A stretch of DNA of 64,000 bases from assembly GCF_900109075.1 (NCBI RefSeq), contig NZ_FNYS01000005.1, positions 124,001 through 188,000 of the forward strand. Reading direction: 5' to 3'. The position numbers were made by a program, and so were the translations under genes. Position 1 is the first letter of the stretch. The number at the start of each line of letters is the position of its first letter. This document shows, piece by piece, positions 1 through 7,796 of the stretch. The stretch comes from Myroides marinus. Its GTDB lineage: Bacteria > Bacteroidota > Bacteroidia > Flavobacteriales > Flavobacteriaceae. The notes beneath the pieces are model-generated. The model saw nothing but the letters and a program-made list of their open reading frames with translations, was not told where the DNA came from and searched no databases.

Positions 1-531
1 ACAGTAGCTCAAATTAAGTTTAGCTTCTGCTACAGCAGCCTGAGCTTGAGCTACATTTGCCTTAGCGTTATCTAATACCGCTTCAGCTGTTTTTAACTGT
101 ATTGGAGATACGAACTTATTATCTAATAACGACTGTACTTTATCCTTCTCTAATTGAGCATTTACTAAAGCAGCCTGTGCAGCTTTTAAACTTGCATTTG
201 CATTATTTAATTGAATACGATAAGGTTGTGCATCGATAAGTATTAATGCTTGTCCTTTTTTCACATAGCTTCCTTCTTCTACTAATATTTTTTCGATATA
301 TCCTGAAGCTTGTGCACGTACTTCTACGTTAACTCTTCCTTCTAATGATGCAGTATATTTCTTTAATACTAATGCATCACCTTTCTCCACTACACTGGTT
401 TTTACCTCTAACGCATCTGTTGCTTCAGCCCCTTCGTTTGAGTCATTTTTACAACTAACGAAAAATACAGATAAACCAAATAATAGTCCTCCTAAAAACA
501 AAACTTTCGTACTTCTATAAATTTTATTCAT
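1..531 (-). CDS. RND efflux periplasmic adaptor lipoprotein (partial, 3' end outside window)
   Basis: The first 177 residues of a membrane-fusion protein of the AcrA/MexA (HlyD) family, which links an inner-membrane RND pump to an outer-membrane channel. The N-terminus has a hydrophobic signal ending in a lipobox (SVFFVSC) with Cys about residue 27. A lipoyl-like beta domain follows (SGYIEKILVEEGSYVKKGQ), then an Ala/Gln-rich helical hairpin (NANASLKAAQAALVNAQ, later AKANVAQAQAAVAEAK) typical of the adaptor coiled coil. The rest of the gene lies beyond base 1, so the pump partner is not visible. It reads in the same direction as the LytTR pair upstream but is separated from it by a terminator, so it probably starts its own efflux operon. 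The substrate cannot be inferred. Confidence 0.9.
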   Translation of the reverse strand, partial: MNKIYRSTKVLFLGGLLFGLSVFFVSCKNDSNEGAEATDALEVKTSVVEKGDALVLKKYTASLEGRVNVEVRAQASGYIEKILVEEGSYVKKGQALILIDAQPYRIQLNNANASLKAAQAALVNAQLEKDKVQSLLDNKFVSPIQLKTAEAVLDNAKANVAQAQAAVAEAKLNLSYC

Positions 532-673
532 TTCTAACGCTTTTAACACAACAAAAATCAAAAATTATACCATTACAACTTCTAGAATTAGTTCGAAGCG
601 TAAAAATTCGAACCTGAAGCGTCAAAAGTGATTACCAATACGATTAAGCAGTTTCCGAACCGTATAAATAGGC

Positions 674-702
674 ATAAAAAAAAGCTACCTAAGTAGCTTT
701 TA
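674..702 (-). terminator. Intrinsic terminator of the LytTR regulator gene
   Basis: Hairpin AAAGCTAC/GTAGCTTT (681-688 with 693-700) with a four-base loop, followed on the minus strand by a run of eight or more T. It overlaps the stop codon of the regulator. Confidence 0.85.
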
Positions 703-1458
703 TGAGTTCAACCAATTCTTTAAAATAGGAGCCTTTTCACGGCTTACAATCACCTCGCGTTGAGGATCTTTAACCAATCCTACTTTCAACTTACCATTGT
801 GATAATTCTGTATATTATCAATACTATCAATACTAATGATATGTTGTCTATTCGCTCTAAAGAAAATCTTTGGGTCTAATTCGTCTTCTAACTCTTCTAA
901 AGTTTGTCCGACGATAATTACAGACTTATTTTTTAGCACTAGATGAGTAATCTTTAACTCTGAAAAGATAAAGTCAATCTCATCTACCTTCACAGTTTTA
1001 AAACCATCTTTATAAGGAATAAGAAAACGAGATCTATAAAACGCTTCCTTTTTATACAAGTTGCCCAATATATCTTTTATAGAATCACTAAGTTCTGGTG
1101 TAGATCTAAGCGATTTAAACTTCTCCAAAGCCTGTTCCAATTCTTCTTCTCTCACAGGTTTCATGATATAATCGATACTATTGACCTTAAATGCTTTTAG
1201 AGCATACTCATCATAAGAGGTTGTAAATATTACAGGAGCTTTTACCTCCACCTGTTCAAAAATCTCAAAACACAGTCCATCCTCTAATCGAATATCCATC
1301 ATTATAAGTGAAGGCTCCTCATTATTCTTTAACCAATCTACACACTCCTTTACACTTTCTACCACAGCTAGAATCTCTATCTCAGAATCTAGCATCTGTA
1401 ATAATCGAGATAACTTATTAGCATTTCTTACCTCATCTTCTACTATCAAAACTTTCAT
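700..1458 (-). CDS. LytTR-family response regulator (LytR/AlgR type)
   Basis: 252-residue two-component regulator. Residues 1-120 form a receiver domain with the acidic pair ED at 7-8, the phosphoacceptor Asp55 (MMDIRLEDG) and the conserved Lys in YIMKPV. Residues about 145-250 form a LytTR DNA-binding domain (FLIPYKDGFKTVKVDEIDFIFSE; FFRANRQHIISIDSI is the recognition segment). LytTR proteins bind short direct repeats in promoters. It lies 26 bp downstream of its cognate LytS-type kinase gene and is almost certainly cotranscribed with it. Targets are unknown; the efflux adaptor gene just downstream is a candidate by proximity only. Confidence 0.95.
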   Translation of the reverse strand: MKVLIVEDEVRNANKLSRLLQMLDSEIEILAVVESVKECVDWLKNNEEPSLIMMDIRLEDGLCFEIFEQVEVKAPVIFTTSYDEYALKAFKVNSIDYIMKPVREEELEQALEKFKSLRSTPELSDSIKDILGNLYKKEAFYRSRFLIPYKDGFKTVKVDEIDFIFSELKITHLVLKNKSVIIVGQTLEELEDELDPKIFFRANRQHIISIDSIDNIQNYHNGKLKVGLVKDPQREVIVSREKAPILKNWLNS

Positions 1459-1484
1459 ATATCCTCTATCTTTTGCTGTATTTA

Positions 1485-2594
1485 TTACTTATCATTTTTA
1501 TTAATCAACAAAGGCAACTTCACAGTAAAGCTATCTTTTGACTTATCTATTACCACTTTGTGCTTACTCAGTAGTCTATAGCGCTCCTTAATGTTAGTCA
1601 GACCTACCTTAGATGATGGCAAGGTCACTACTAACTCTTGTATATTATTACTAATCACTACATAGTTACCCTCTACGTAGATATCTATTTTTAAAGGGTT
1701 TTCTTTAGAGGCGCTATTGTGCTTAACTGCATTCTCCACTAAAAGCTGTATCGCAATAGGAGCTACATAAAAGCCTCTTTTAATCTCTTCTGATACATTG
1801 ATATTTAACCTCACCTTACTCCCCATCCTTTCTTTAATCAGGTAAAAGTAAGACTCTACGAATGTTAGTTCTTCTGCCAGACTAATTGTATTCTTACGCA
1901 CATTAGACAGCATATATCGATACACTATGGATAAGTGATCTATAAACTTCACCGCAATATCCTGATCCTCTACGACTAACTCTGATAATGTACTAAAGTT
2001 ATTAAATAAGAAGTGAGGATCTAACTGCATCTTTAGAGATTCTAATTCTGCCTGACTCGCTATACGCTCTAACTGTTCTGCTTTTAACTTTAGATCTGCG
2101 GCATCCACCATAGACTTCTTCCAGTTATTAATCAAAAAATAACCTGTGTGAATAGCACTAATAAATATACCTGTATTAAAACTAATAATCAATGACTGCC
2201 ATATATCTATCTTATCTTCTAAATCTATGATATCAAATGTATTATAAGGAGAGATATAGATATATACAAAGTTAATAGCAAAGTAAATAATAAAGATAAA
2301 CAGGATCAACAAAAAGAACTGTACCACTACTCGCATGACAGGTAACTTATCCCATGGCAAAAGCTTATTAAGTACCCTACTCAACCAAAGGCTTACCTCA
2401 GTAATAGCCATACAATAAACAAACAATACTAAAGCAGACTCCCACATCTCCTTAACATCCATCTCTACCCAATCAGCATCATAAGGGTTTAATAAGAAAT
2501 GAGAAAATAAATAAAGAATAAAAACTAATGGAACAACCATTAATCTATAATGTTTCAAGAACATTGATTCTTCTTTTACTTTCTTAGCCGCCAT
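1485..2594 (-). CDS. LytS-like sensor histidine kinase (His_kinase family)
   Basis: 369-residue membrane kinase. Four hydrophobic segments lie at about residues 17-33, 53-72, 88-114 and 136-155, with no recognisable extracytoplasmic sensor domain. A short coiled coil (LKLKAEQLERIASQAELESLK) leads into the His_kinase motif QLDPHFLFNN, phosphoacceptor His194, followed by a HATPase domain (PIAIQLLVENAVKHN is the N box; SKVGLTNIKERYRLL the G region). This is the typical Bacteroidota LytS/AlgZ-like kinase that phosphorylates a LytTR regulator; that gene follows immediately. The signal sensed is unknown. Confidence 0.93.
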   Translation of the reverse strand: MAAKKVKEESMFLKHYRLMVVPLVFILYLFSHFLLNPYDADWVEMDVKEMWESALVLFVYCMAITEVSLWLSRVLNKLLPWDKLPVMRVVVQFFLLILFIFIIYFAINFVYIYISPYNTFDIIDLEDKIDIWQSLIISFNTGIFISAIHTGYFLINNWKKSMVDAADLKLKAEQLERIASQAELESLKMQLDPHFLFNNFSTLSELVVEDQDIAVKFIDHLSIVYRYMLSNVRKNTISLAEELTFVESYFYLIKERMGSKVRLNINVSEEIKRGFYVAPIAIQLLVENAVKHNSASKENPLKIDIYVEGNYVVISNNIQELVVTLPSSKVGLTNIKERYRLLSKHKVVIDKSKDSFTVKLPLLINKNDK

Positions 2595-2616
2595 ATATTT
2601 TGTTTTAATTCTAGAA

Positions 2617-2624
2617 CAAAAATA
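2617..2624 (-). promoter_or_regulatory. Candidate -7 element upstream of the LytS-type kinase gene
   Basis: TATTTTTG on the minus strand matches the Bacteroidota TAnnTTTG consensus and lies 23 bp before the kinase start codon. No clear TTG -33 element at the usual spacing was found, so this is a moderate call. Confidence 0.45.
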
Positions 2625-2825
2625 AATTTATATTTCCATATAACTAAATCTACCTCACTCAAAATGATATATAATTACTTGAAACGGAAAAATACTTAAC
2701 TAATCTGTAACAATATTTAGGTTTTACTGATTTGTTCTCTCTATTATAAGAAACTCTCTATTCTTCCTAATAGTACCTGATCACTACTCTTAACTGAGCT
2801 ATCTAGATTTCCTAAGGAGTACAAG

Positions 2826-2861
2826 ACAAAAAAAATAGTGTAGCCTATTACAGCTACACTA
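2826..2861 (-). terminator. Intrinsic terminator, hypothetical gene 2934-3455
   Basis: Nine-base stem TAGTGTAGC/GCTACACTA (2836-2844 with 2853-2861), followed by a long T run on the minus strand. It lies about 70 bp past the stop codon. Confidence 0.8.
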
Positions 2862-2933
2862 CCTTACGTCAAAACCTGAAAACTTAATTGTTATGAAAAA
2901 AAACTCAACTATTTATATTTACTAACGCTTTAA

Positions 2934-3455
2934 CTAGCTAGCCAATAATAACCTATTATCTAAAAACTCATAAAATGAGTGTTCTAATACTGTCATTACT
3001 CCACTGCCGTCTGATAATAGCGCTGTCACAGTATCTCCATCGTTCTTTAATACTATGTGTATATCCTCTACATCCATATCTTCTAACAGCTCCTCTATAC
3101 TATCTATATCACAAATTTTATCCTCTGCTATTAACACTATAGCTCCTTTACGATCTCCTACTAATACTTCACCTATTAACATATCTCTACTCCATCGTCC
3201 GATGATAAATATATAAGGCGAAAAAATACTGTCTTCATTCACCTCCTCTAAAGTCTCTGAAGTGTTATGCACACTCAAATCAAAAAAGGACACTTCTGTA
3301 GATGTCTGCACTAATGAAGAACCACTACTGATTAGTAAAAAACGGAAATAATCATCTGAGAATTGATAAGAACATTGAAGGCTGCTTATCTCTCTTTTAA
3401 ACAGCACATCGACACCTGAATCTACCAGAAATCGATAACGTAAAAATTCATTCAT
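2934..3455 (-). CDS. Hypothetical protein, possibly SMI1/KNR4 (SUKH)-like
   Basis: 173 acidic residues with no signal peptide or membrane segment. The N-terminal part (QFSDDYFRFLLISSGSS, then FFDLSVHNTSETLEEV) and the middle (SPYIFIIGRWSRDMLIGEV) resemble the layout of SMI1/KNR4-type domains, where a DYxxFL segment precedes a residue series binding a partner. This is a weak pattern resemblance, not a recognised family assignment. SUKH proteins often act as immunity or nuclease-toxin partners, but no toxin gene is next to it. Single gene with its own terminator. Confidence 0.7.
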   Translation of the reverse strand: MNEFLRYRFLVDSGVDVLFKREISSLQCSYQFSDDYFRFLLISSGSSLVQTSTEVSFFDLSVHNTSETLEEVNEDSIFSPYIFIIGRWSRDMLIGEVLVGDRKGAIVLIAEDKICDIDSIEELLEDMDVEDIHIVLKNDGDTVTALLSDGSGVMTVLEHSFYEFLDNRLLLAS

Positions 3456-3711
3456 AATAGTTGTATTGGTTATTCTAAAAATACATAATTATAGCCTAAC
3501 CATATACATACAAATAAAAACATAACAATCTGATAACATTAGAATTAAAACAAAAAAACCTTCATTAAAAAGAATAAAATCAAATATTTTACACGCTAAA
3601 AACACTAAATACTATCAATAATCAAACATCTCAATCTAATAGTAAATAACACTTAGTAATATTCAATATATTTAAATCAGAAAAAGAAATATAAACACTA
3701 AAATTTAATAC

Positions 3712-4275
3712 ATGAACAACAATTATCCTGCTAATTTGTATGATTACTTTAGAGCAAATCCTCAAGACTTTGAACTGCGAACTAACATGCTTAAGAAAGC
3801 GATATGGGGCTTTATAACTATTGCTAGTATAGTACTAATCATTTATCCTAGTCTAATACAAGATGGATGGTTAGTTAGAGGTCTAGCAATCCTAATAGCG
3901 CTAATAGGGCTATTTAATACTTTCGTTATGTCTTCTAATTTTTATAGTAAAAAGACAGGAGGTAAAATTACAGGTATAGGTACAGCTAAATTTGCTAATC
4001 CTCCACGTGGTACAGAACCTTATGGTCCTGGAGATATGCGCATTATCAATATGTATGAAAACGAAGACTGGAATAACCTAACTAACGAAAAAACTACGCA
4101 TGACAGACCTATGCAATTGCAAATAGAAGCAGATAAAGAAGGTAAGGTTATCTATCTACTACTGTGTAGATATTTTTCGAATGCTGATTTTAGAGGTATT
4201 GCTCCTGTAAAGATAATTTCGGGTGCTGACTATGATAAATACATCGCTAGATTAATCAACTTAGCAAAAAACTAA
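3712..4275 (+). CDS. Hypothetical membrane protein, two transmembrane segments
   Basis: 187 residues. A short cytosolic N-terminus is followed by two adjacent hydrophobic segments (about residues 29-46 and 52-72), and a hydrophilic C-terminal domain of about 110 residues. The conserved-looking features are a Gly/Lys-rich turn (KKTGGKITGIGTAKFANPPRG) and YFSNADFRGIAPVKIISG near the end. I do not recognise the family. It is monocistronic, facing away from the preceding gene and ending at a strong terminator. Confidence 0.75.
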   Translation: MNNNYPANLYDYFRANPQDFELRTNMLKKAIWGFITIASIVLIIYPSLIQDGWLVRGLAILIALIGLFNTFVMSSNFYSKKTGGKITGIGTAKFANPPRGTEPYGPGDMRIINMYENEDWNNLTNEKTTHDRPMQLQIEADKEGKVIYLLLCRYFSNADFRGIAPVKIISGADYDKYIARLINLAKN

Positions 4276-4304
4276 ACAAATCATACCAAGTATAAAATAC
4301 ACAC

Positions 4305-4341
4305 AGAGCATCTCATAGCCTTATGAGATGCTCTATTTTTT
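4305..4341 (+). terminator. Strong intrinsic terminator
   Basis: Thirteen-base perfect stem AGAGCATCTCATA/TATGAGATGCTCT with a four-base loop (4318-4321), followed by ATTTTTTT. It closes the hypothetical gene 3712-4275. Confidence 0.92.
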
Positions 4342-4435
4342 TGTAATCACTTCAGAAATAGAAATAAGTATACAAATACTACTTATACTACATATCTATA
4401 AAGTCAAAGCCTTTTCTTCGGGAGTTCGTTAAGCA

Positions 4436-4516
4436 GACTTTTGAAAGTCTTCGGAAAACCTCGGCTCTTTCCGAACAAACACTGAACTCTTCCGAAGCCC
4501 TTCCGAATAAACAGGT
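4436..4516. repeat. Cluster of TTCCGAA / TTCGGAA motifs
   Basis: Within about 80 bp there are three copies of TTCCGAA and one of its complement TTCGGAA, in a locally more GC-rich patch than the flanks. Pairs such as CTTCGGAA with TTCCGAAG could form hairpins. The role is unknown. Confidence 0.5.
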
Positions 4517-4563
4517 GTACAAAAAACAGCAAACATTTACTATACAACTAGTTATATTTTTAA

Positions 4564-4643
4564 AAATGGAATTAAGTGGAACTTTATGGAAGAAAAAAGA
4601 AATATTTGGAATTAAATGGTCATAAATGGAAGAATGTGGAAGT
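4564..4643. repeat. Degenerate 10-bp tandem array with TGG in strict helical phase
   Basis: TGG occurs at 4567, 4577, 4587, 4607, 4617, 4627 and 4637, with only the 4597 unit degenerate. Most units read TGGAA followed by A/T-rich sequence. The spacing is exactly one DNA turn over about 80 bp, so every TGG faces the same side of the helix. Confidence 0.75.
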
Positions 4644-4775
4644 CTTTCTCTCCTGTTTTTGTTTTTATTAATTACTTTGTGTAGTGAATCAGATTACTAA
4701 ATAACTGTTTCATTTATGTCTACTTATCTCCTCAATATGAGTTTGGGTCTTGTTATTATAGAGTTCTTATTTGGA

Positions 4776-4821
4776 TGAGTCCGTTGTGAGTCCGTTAAAA
4801 TGATAAAAACAACGGACTCAC
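4776..4821. repeat. Direct and inverted GAGTCCGTT repeats
   Basis: TGAGTCCGTT occurs twice in direct orientation (ending about 4785 and 4796). The second copy is the left arm of a perfect 11-base inverted repeat GTGAGTCCGTT/AACGGACTCAC (4786-4796 with 4811-4821) with a 14-base loop. No T run follows, so an operator or RNA hairpin is more likely than a terminator. Confidence 0.7.
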
Positions 4822-5035
4822 ACCAGAGACACTCCCCTCTCACTAAAGACTTACCCAAAACATAACGCTATGAATACTAATACAGGCATCAATCTGAAGT
4901 AGAATAGCTTACATTAGAAAACACTAATCAACATACCTTCTACAAAACAAATAACTAACTGATAATAAGACTCTAAGCGTATTCTAATGGTACATTAAAT
5001 TTCTCTAATACTTAAAAGTGGCTCGATATATGCTT

Positions 5036-5043
5036 TAGTTTTG
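5036..5043 (+). promoter_or_regulatory. Candidate -7 promoter element of the OmpR-type two-component operon
   Basis: TAGTTTTG matches TAnnTTTG and lies 15 bp before the start codon of the response regulator, giving a very short leader. No convincing -33 TTG was found. Confidence 0.5.
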
Positions 5044-5058
5044 TAAAAAATCAGTGCT

Positions 5059-5736
5059 ATGAATATACTTTTAATAGAAGACGAAGTAAGTGTATCTAAC
5101 TTTATCAGAAAAGGATTAGAAGAGAGTCAACATCAGGTATCTTTTGCTTATGATGGGATGATCGGGTTACAACTAGCAATGCAACAAGAATTTGACCTAA
5201 TTATCTTAGATGTCATATTACCTCACATGAACGGTTTTGAAGTATGTCAAGAGATCAAAAAATATAAAGGAGATATTCCTATCCTTATGCTTACTGCCTT
5301 ATCAACACTTAATGATAAGGTAAAAGGATTTAATATGGGAGCTGATGATTATCTGACTAAGCCATTTCACTTTGAAGAATTGCTGTTGAGAATAAAAGCC
5401 TTGACTCGTAGAAATACAATGTCTATGCCTACTCTCGAATATAAAGCAGCAGACCTAGTAATGAATACTTATAAAAAAACAGTTACTAGAGCTAATAAGG
5501 AGATTGTACTAACACAAAAAGAATATACACTATTAGAGTACTTCTTAGTGAATAAAAACAGGGTCCTAGCACGTACTCAAATAGCAGAGGCAGTATGGGG
5601 AATCGGCTTTGATAGAGGTACTAATCTGATAGATGTATATGTCAACTATGTGAGACGTAAGATAGATAAAGAGTTTGACACACAATTAATCCATACTGTT
5701 ATTGGTATGGGATACATTCTAAAAGATGAGATATGA
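5059..5736 (+). CDS. OmpR/PhoB-family response regulator
   Basis: 225 residues. The receiver domain spans 1-115 with acidic residues at 8-9, phosphoacceptor Asp51 (LIILDVILPHMNG) and the Lys in DDYLTKPFHFEE. A winged-helix trans_reg_C domain covers about 125-222 (LTQKEYTLLEYFLVNKNRVLARTQ, then DVYVNYVRRKID, the recognition helix). It overlaps the downstream kinase gene by four bases (ATGA), so translation is coupled. This is the CusR/CzcR-like architecture, but no metal-export gene is adjacent and the regulon is not visible. Confidence 0.96.
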   Translation: MNILLIEDEVSVSNFIRKGLEESQHQVSFAYDGMIGLQLAMQQEFDLIILDVILPHMNGFEVCQEIKKYKGDIPILMLTALSTLNDKVKGFNMGADDYLTKPFHFEELLLRIKALTRRNTMSMPTLEYKAADLVMNTYKKTVTRANKEIVLTQKEYTLLEYFLVNKNRVLARTQIAEAVWGIGFDRGTNLIDVYVNYVRRKIDKEFDTQLIHTVIGMGYILKDEI

Positions 5737-7121
5737 AAATACGCAATAGACTTTCACTTCAATTCTCAGGCTTATTTGCCATTCTACTCTTAGGAGTATT
5801 AATGGCTGTATACTTTGTGGTATCTAATCACTGGCAAAATACATTCTTTAAACAACTTGAAGATAGAGCATTTACAGTAGGACATAACTATCTAGCAGAG
5901 GACAACTTCACTAAGGCTGAATACGATGAAGTACAACGCAAATATCCACGAACATTATCTCAAGAAAAGATAAGAATATACGATATCAATTTCTCTCCTA
6001 CTTTTATAGAAGAGGGCGATCTTAAATGGAATAAAGCAATACTAGCTGAAGTAATAGACAAGAAAAAAGTAAACTTCAAAATAGGTGATGAATATGTGGT
6101 AGGAATCTTCTATAGAGATAACTCTGGAGACTTTATTGTGATGGCAAAAGCGACTAATGACAAGGGAATGGCTGCTTTAAAACAATTGAGAACAGTAATG
6201 TTAGGTAGTCTTATCATAGCCTTATTAATAACTTTCTTCTTGTCTAGATGGTTTGCAGGTTATTTCCTAATACCAATTACACGTATCAATAGACATGTGT
6301 CTAGAAAAGATATTTCTACACTTTATCCTATTCCTACACAAGACATGTCTAAGGATGAGATTAGAACACTGAGTGAGACAATTAATGAGTTGTTTAGAAG
6401 GTTACAAGATTCCTTTGATAATCAACAAGCCTTCGTTTCTCATGCTTCACACGAGTTAAAAACACCTATAGCTTCTCTGATGGGCAATGCAGAAATAGCC
6501 CTTAGACAATCTCGTAGTGAGGATGAATATAAAAAAGTGCTACAAGGAGTAGTCAACGATGCTACTCATATGGATCAAATGATTAATAATCTACTTGCTC
6601 TATCTCAATTAGATAGTTCTGTATATCCGTTACACAAGCACGCTTTTGAGGAGTTCTGGTGGACAATGATAGATCACCTTATAGCGGCACAAAAAGACTT
6701 AAATCTTGAGCTAAATATTAATACAGAAGAAGAGTTGCACAAGCTATTCTTTAATGGTAATGGCAACTTACTAGAACTAGCATTGTCTAATATTATATTT
6801 AATGCGAGTAAGTTCTCACAGAACGAACCTGTAGAGTTAATCCTAGAAACAGATGAGGACAATATCATCATTATTGTCAAAGATCAAGGGATAGGAATAA
6901 GAAAAGAAGACTTGGACAAACTATTTCTACCTTTTTACCGTTCTAGTAATGCATTCGGTATTAAAGGCACTGGATTAGGATTGTCTTTAGCACATAAAAT
7001 AGTACTCCTACACAAAGGTCAACTGATGATAGACTCAGAGTTAGGAGCGGGAACTACAGTGACACTAAAGATCCCTAAAGTCAATACAGATCACGAATCT
7101 CAATCATTATCTAAATTATAA
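5733..7121 (+). CDS. Sensor histidine kinase with HAMP domain
   Basis: 462 residues. TM1 lies at about 13-31, a periplasmic sensor of about 120 residues follows (its AKATNDKG end is near residue 140), and TM2 is at about 155-178. A HAMP linker leads to the HisKA box SHASHELKTP with phosphoacceptor His240. The HATPase_c domain has an N box (LELALSNIIFNASKFS), a G1 box (VKDQGIGI) and a G2 box (GTGLGLSLAHKI). It acts with the response regulator encoded immediately upstream and overlapping. The signal is unknown. Confidence 0.95.
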   Translation: MKIRNRLSLQFSGLFAILLLGVLMAVYFVVSNHWQNTFFKQLEDRAFTVGHNYLAEDNFTKAEYDEVQRKYPRTLSQEKIRIYDINFSPTFIEEGDLKWNKAILAEVIDKKKVNFKIGDEYVVGIFYRDNSGDFIVMAKATNDKGMAALKQLRTVMLGSLIIALLITFFLSRWFAGYFLIPITRINRHVSRKDISTLYPIPTQDMSKDEIRTLSETINELFRRLQDSFDNQQAFVSHASHELKTPIASLMGNAEIALRQSRSEDEYKKVLQGVVNDATHMDQMINNLLALSQLDSSVYPLHKHAFEEFWWTMIDHLIAAQKDLNLELNINTEEELHKLFFNGNGNLLELALSNIIFNASKFSQNEPVELILETDEDNIIIIVKDQGIGIRKEDLDKLFLPFYRSSNAFGIKGTGLGLSLAHKIVLLHKGQLMIDSELGAGTTVTLKIPKVNTDHESQSLSKL

Positions 7122-7147
7122 TTCACGCTTTCTAAGAAAGCAACACT

Positions 7148-7182
7148 AAAGCGAACCTCTCATCTGGTTCGCTTTTTTTATG
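7148..7182 (+). terminator. Intrinsic terminator of the OmpR-type two-component operon
   Basis: Ten-base stem AAAGCGAACC/GGTTCGCTTT (7148-7157 with 7166-7175) followed by a T run. Confidence 0.9.
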
Positions 7183-7187
7183 GATAA

Positions 7188-7630
7188 TACAAGGTACAGA
7201 CGCAGCACCTTGCGTGTCACACAATAATTATCACGCACAACATATCCACAATCATAAAGGTAAATTACCATTCGCCCCACAACACACAAAGTCAGGAGGC
7301 TATTGCGTAGCAATGAGAATGTTAGTGTGTCACACAATATTATCACGCACAGCATATCCACAATCGTAGGAATTACCATTCGTCCGACAATACAAAGTAC
7401 AGACGCAATACCTTGCGTGTCAAACAATCATTATCACACACAGCATATCCACAATAGTAAGGGCGAATTACCATTCACTTGACAATACAAGGTACAGACG
7501 CAATACCTTGCGTGTCACACAATCATTATCACGCACAGCATATCCACAATCATAGGGGCCTTTACCATTCGCCCAATAACACAAAAGAACGCAAAGTCAG
7601 GAGACTATTGCGTAGCAATGAGGATGTTTA
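7188..7630. repeat. Tandem array of about four degenerate 95-105 bp units
   Basis: Units begin near 7190, 7286, 7394 and 7488, with a partial fifth from about 7583. Each carries TTATCACGCACAGCATATCC-like sequence, a TTACCATTCG block, and either an ACGCAATACCTTGCGT hairpin (three units; stem ACGCAA/TTGCGT) or a GGAG(G/A)CTATTGCGTAGCAATGA block with hairpin ATTGC/GCAAT (second and terminal units). No protein-coding frame is maintained through the array. The 7122-7796 interval contains no gene. Confidence 0.85.
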
Positions 7631-7758
7631 AGTGACACGGATAATACCCCAAGCAAACATTCCTCATTCCTCATTCTTTTCATGTGACATTAAAATTTTC
7701 TAATCCCCTTTTAATCTCCCACTCATACCTCTTTAAGACCATCCTAATTAAGTTAAAA

Positions 7759-7766
7759 TAAGTTTG
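7759..7766 (+). promoter_or_regulatory. Candidate -7 promoter element for susCD
   Basis: TAAGTTTG matches TAnnTTTG, 30 bp before the preferred ATG of the SusC-like gene. The -33 element is not obvious. Confidence 0.5.
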
Positions 7767-7796
7767 TATTGTTAAAAATTGAACAATAACTTATTT

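Larger units (their letters stand above)
2595..2933. other. Intergenic region, 339 bp
   Basis: Between two minus-strand genes. It holds the terminator at 2826-2861 and the candidate promoter at 2617-2624. No open reading frame or RNA gene is supported in the remainder. Confidence 0.6.
4276..5035. other. Repeat-rich intergenic region before an OmpR-type two-component system
   Basis: No coding region is supported. After the terminator, it contains repeated TTCCGAA/TTCGGAA motifs (about 4440-4515), a 10-bp-phased TGG array (4567-4640), direct and inverted GAGTCCGTT repeats (4776-4821), and a candidate promoter at its end. These are listed separately. Confidence 0.6.

Noticed and set aside
7146-7427. 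93-codon minus-strand open frame
   Set aside because: It runs through the 95-bp repeat units, its protein merely repeats the DNA repeat, and it overlaps a terminator. No start context or family.
7188-7630. CRISPR array
   Set aside because: Units are degenerate along their full length with no constant repeat and variable spacer pattern, and no cas gene is present.
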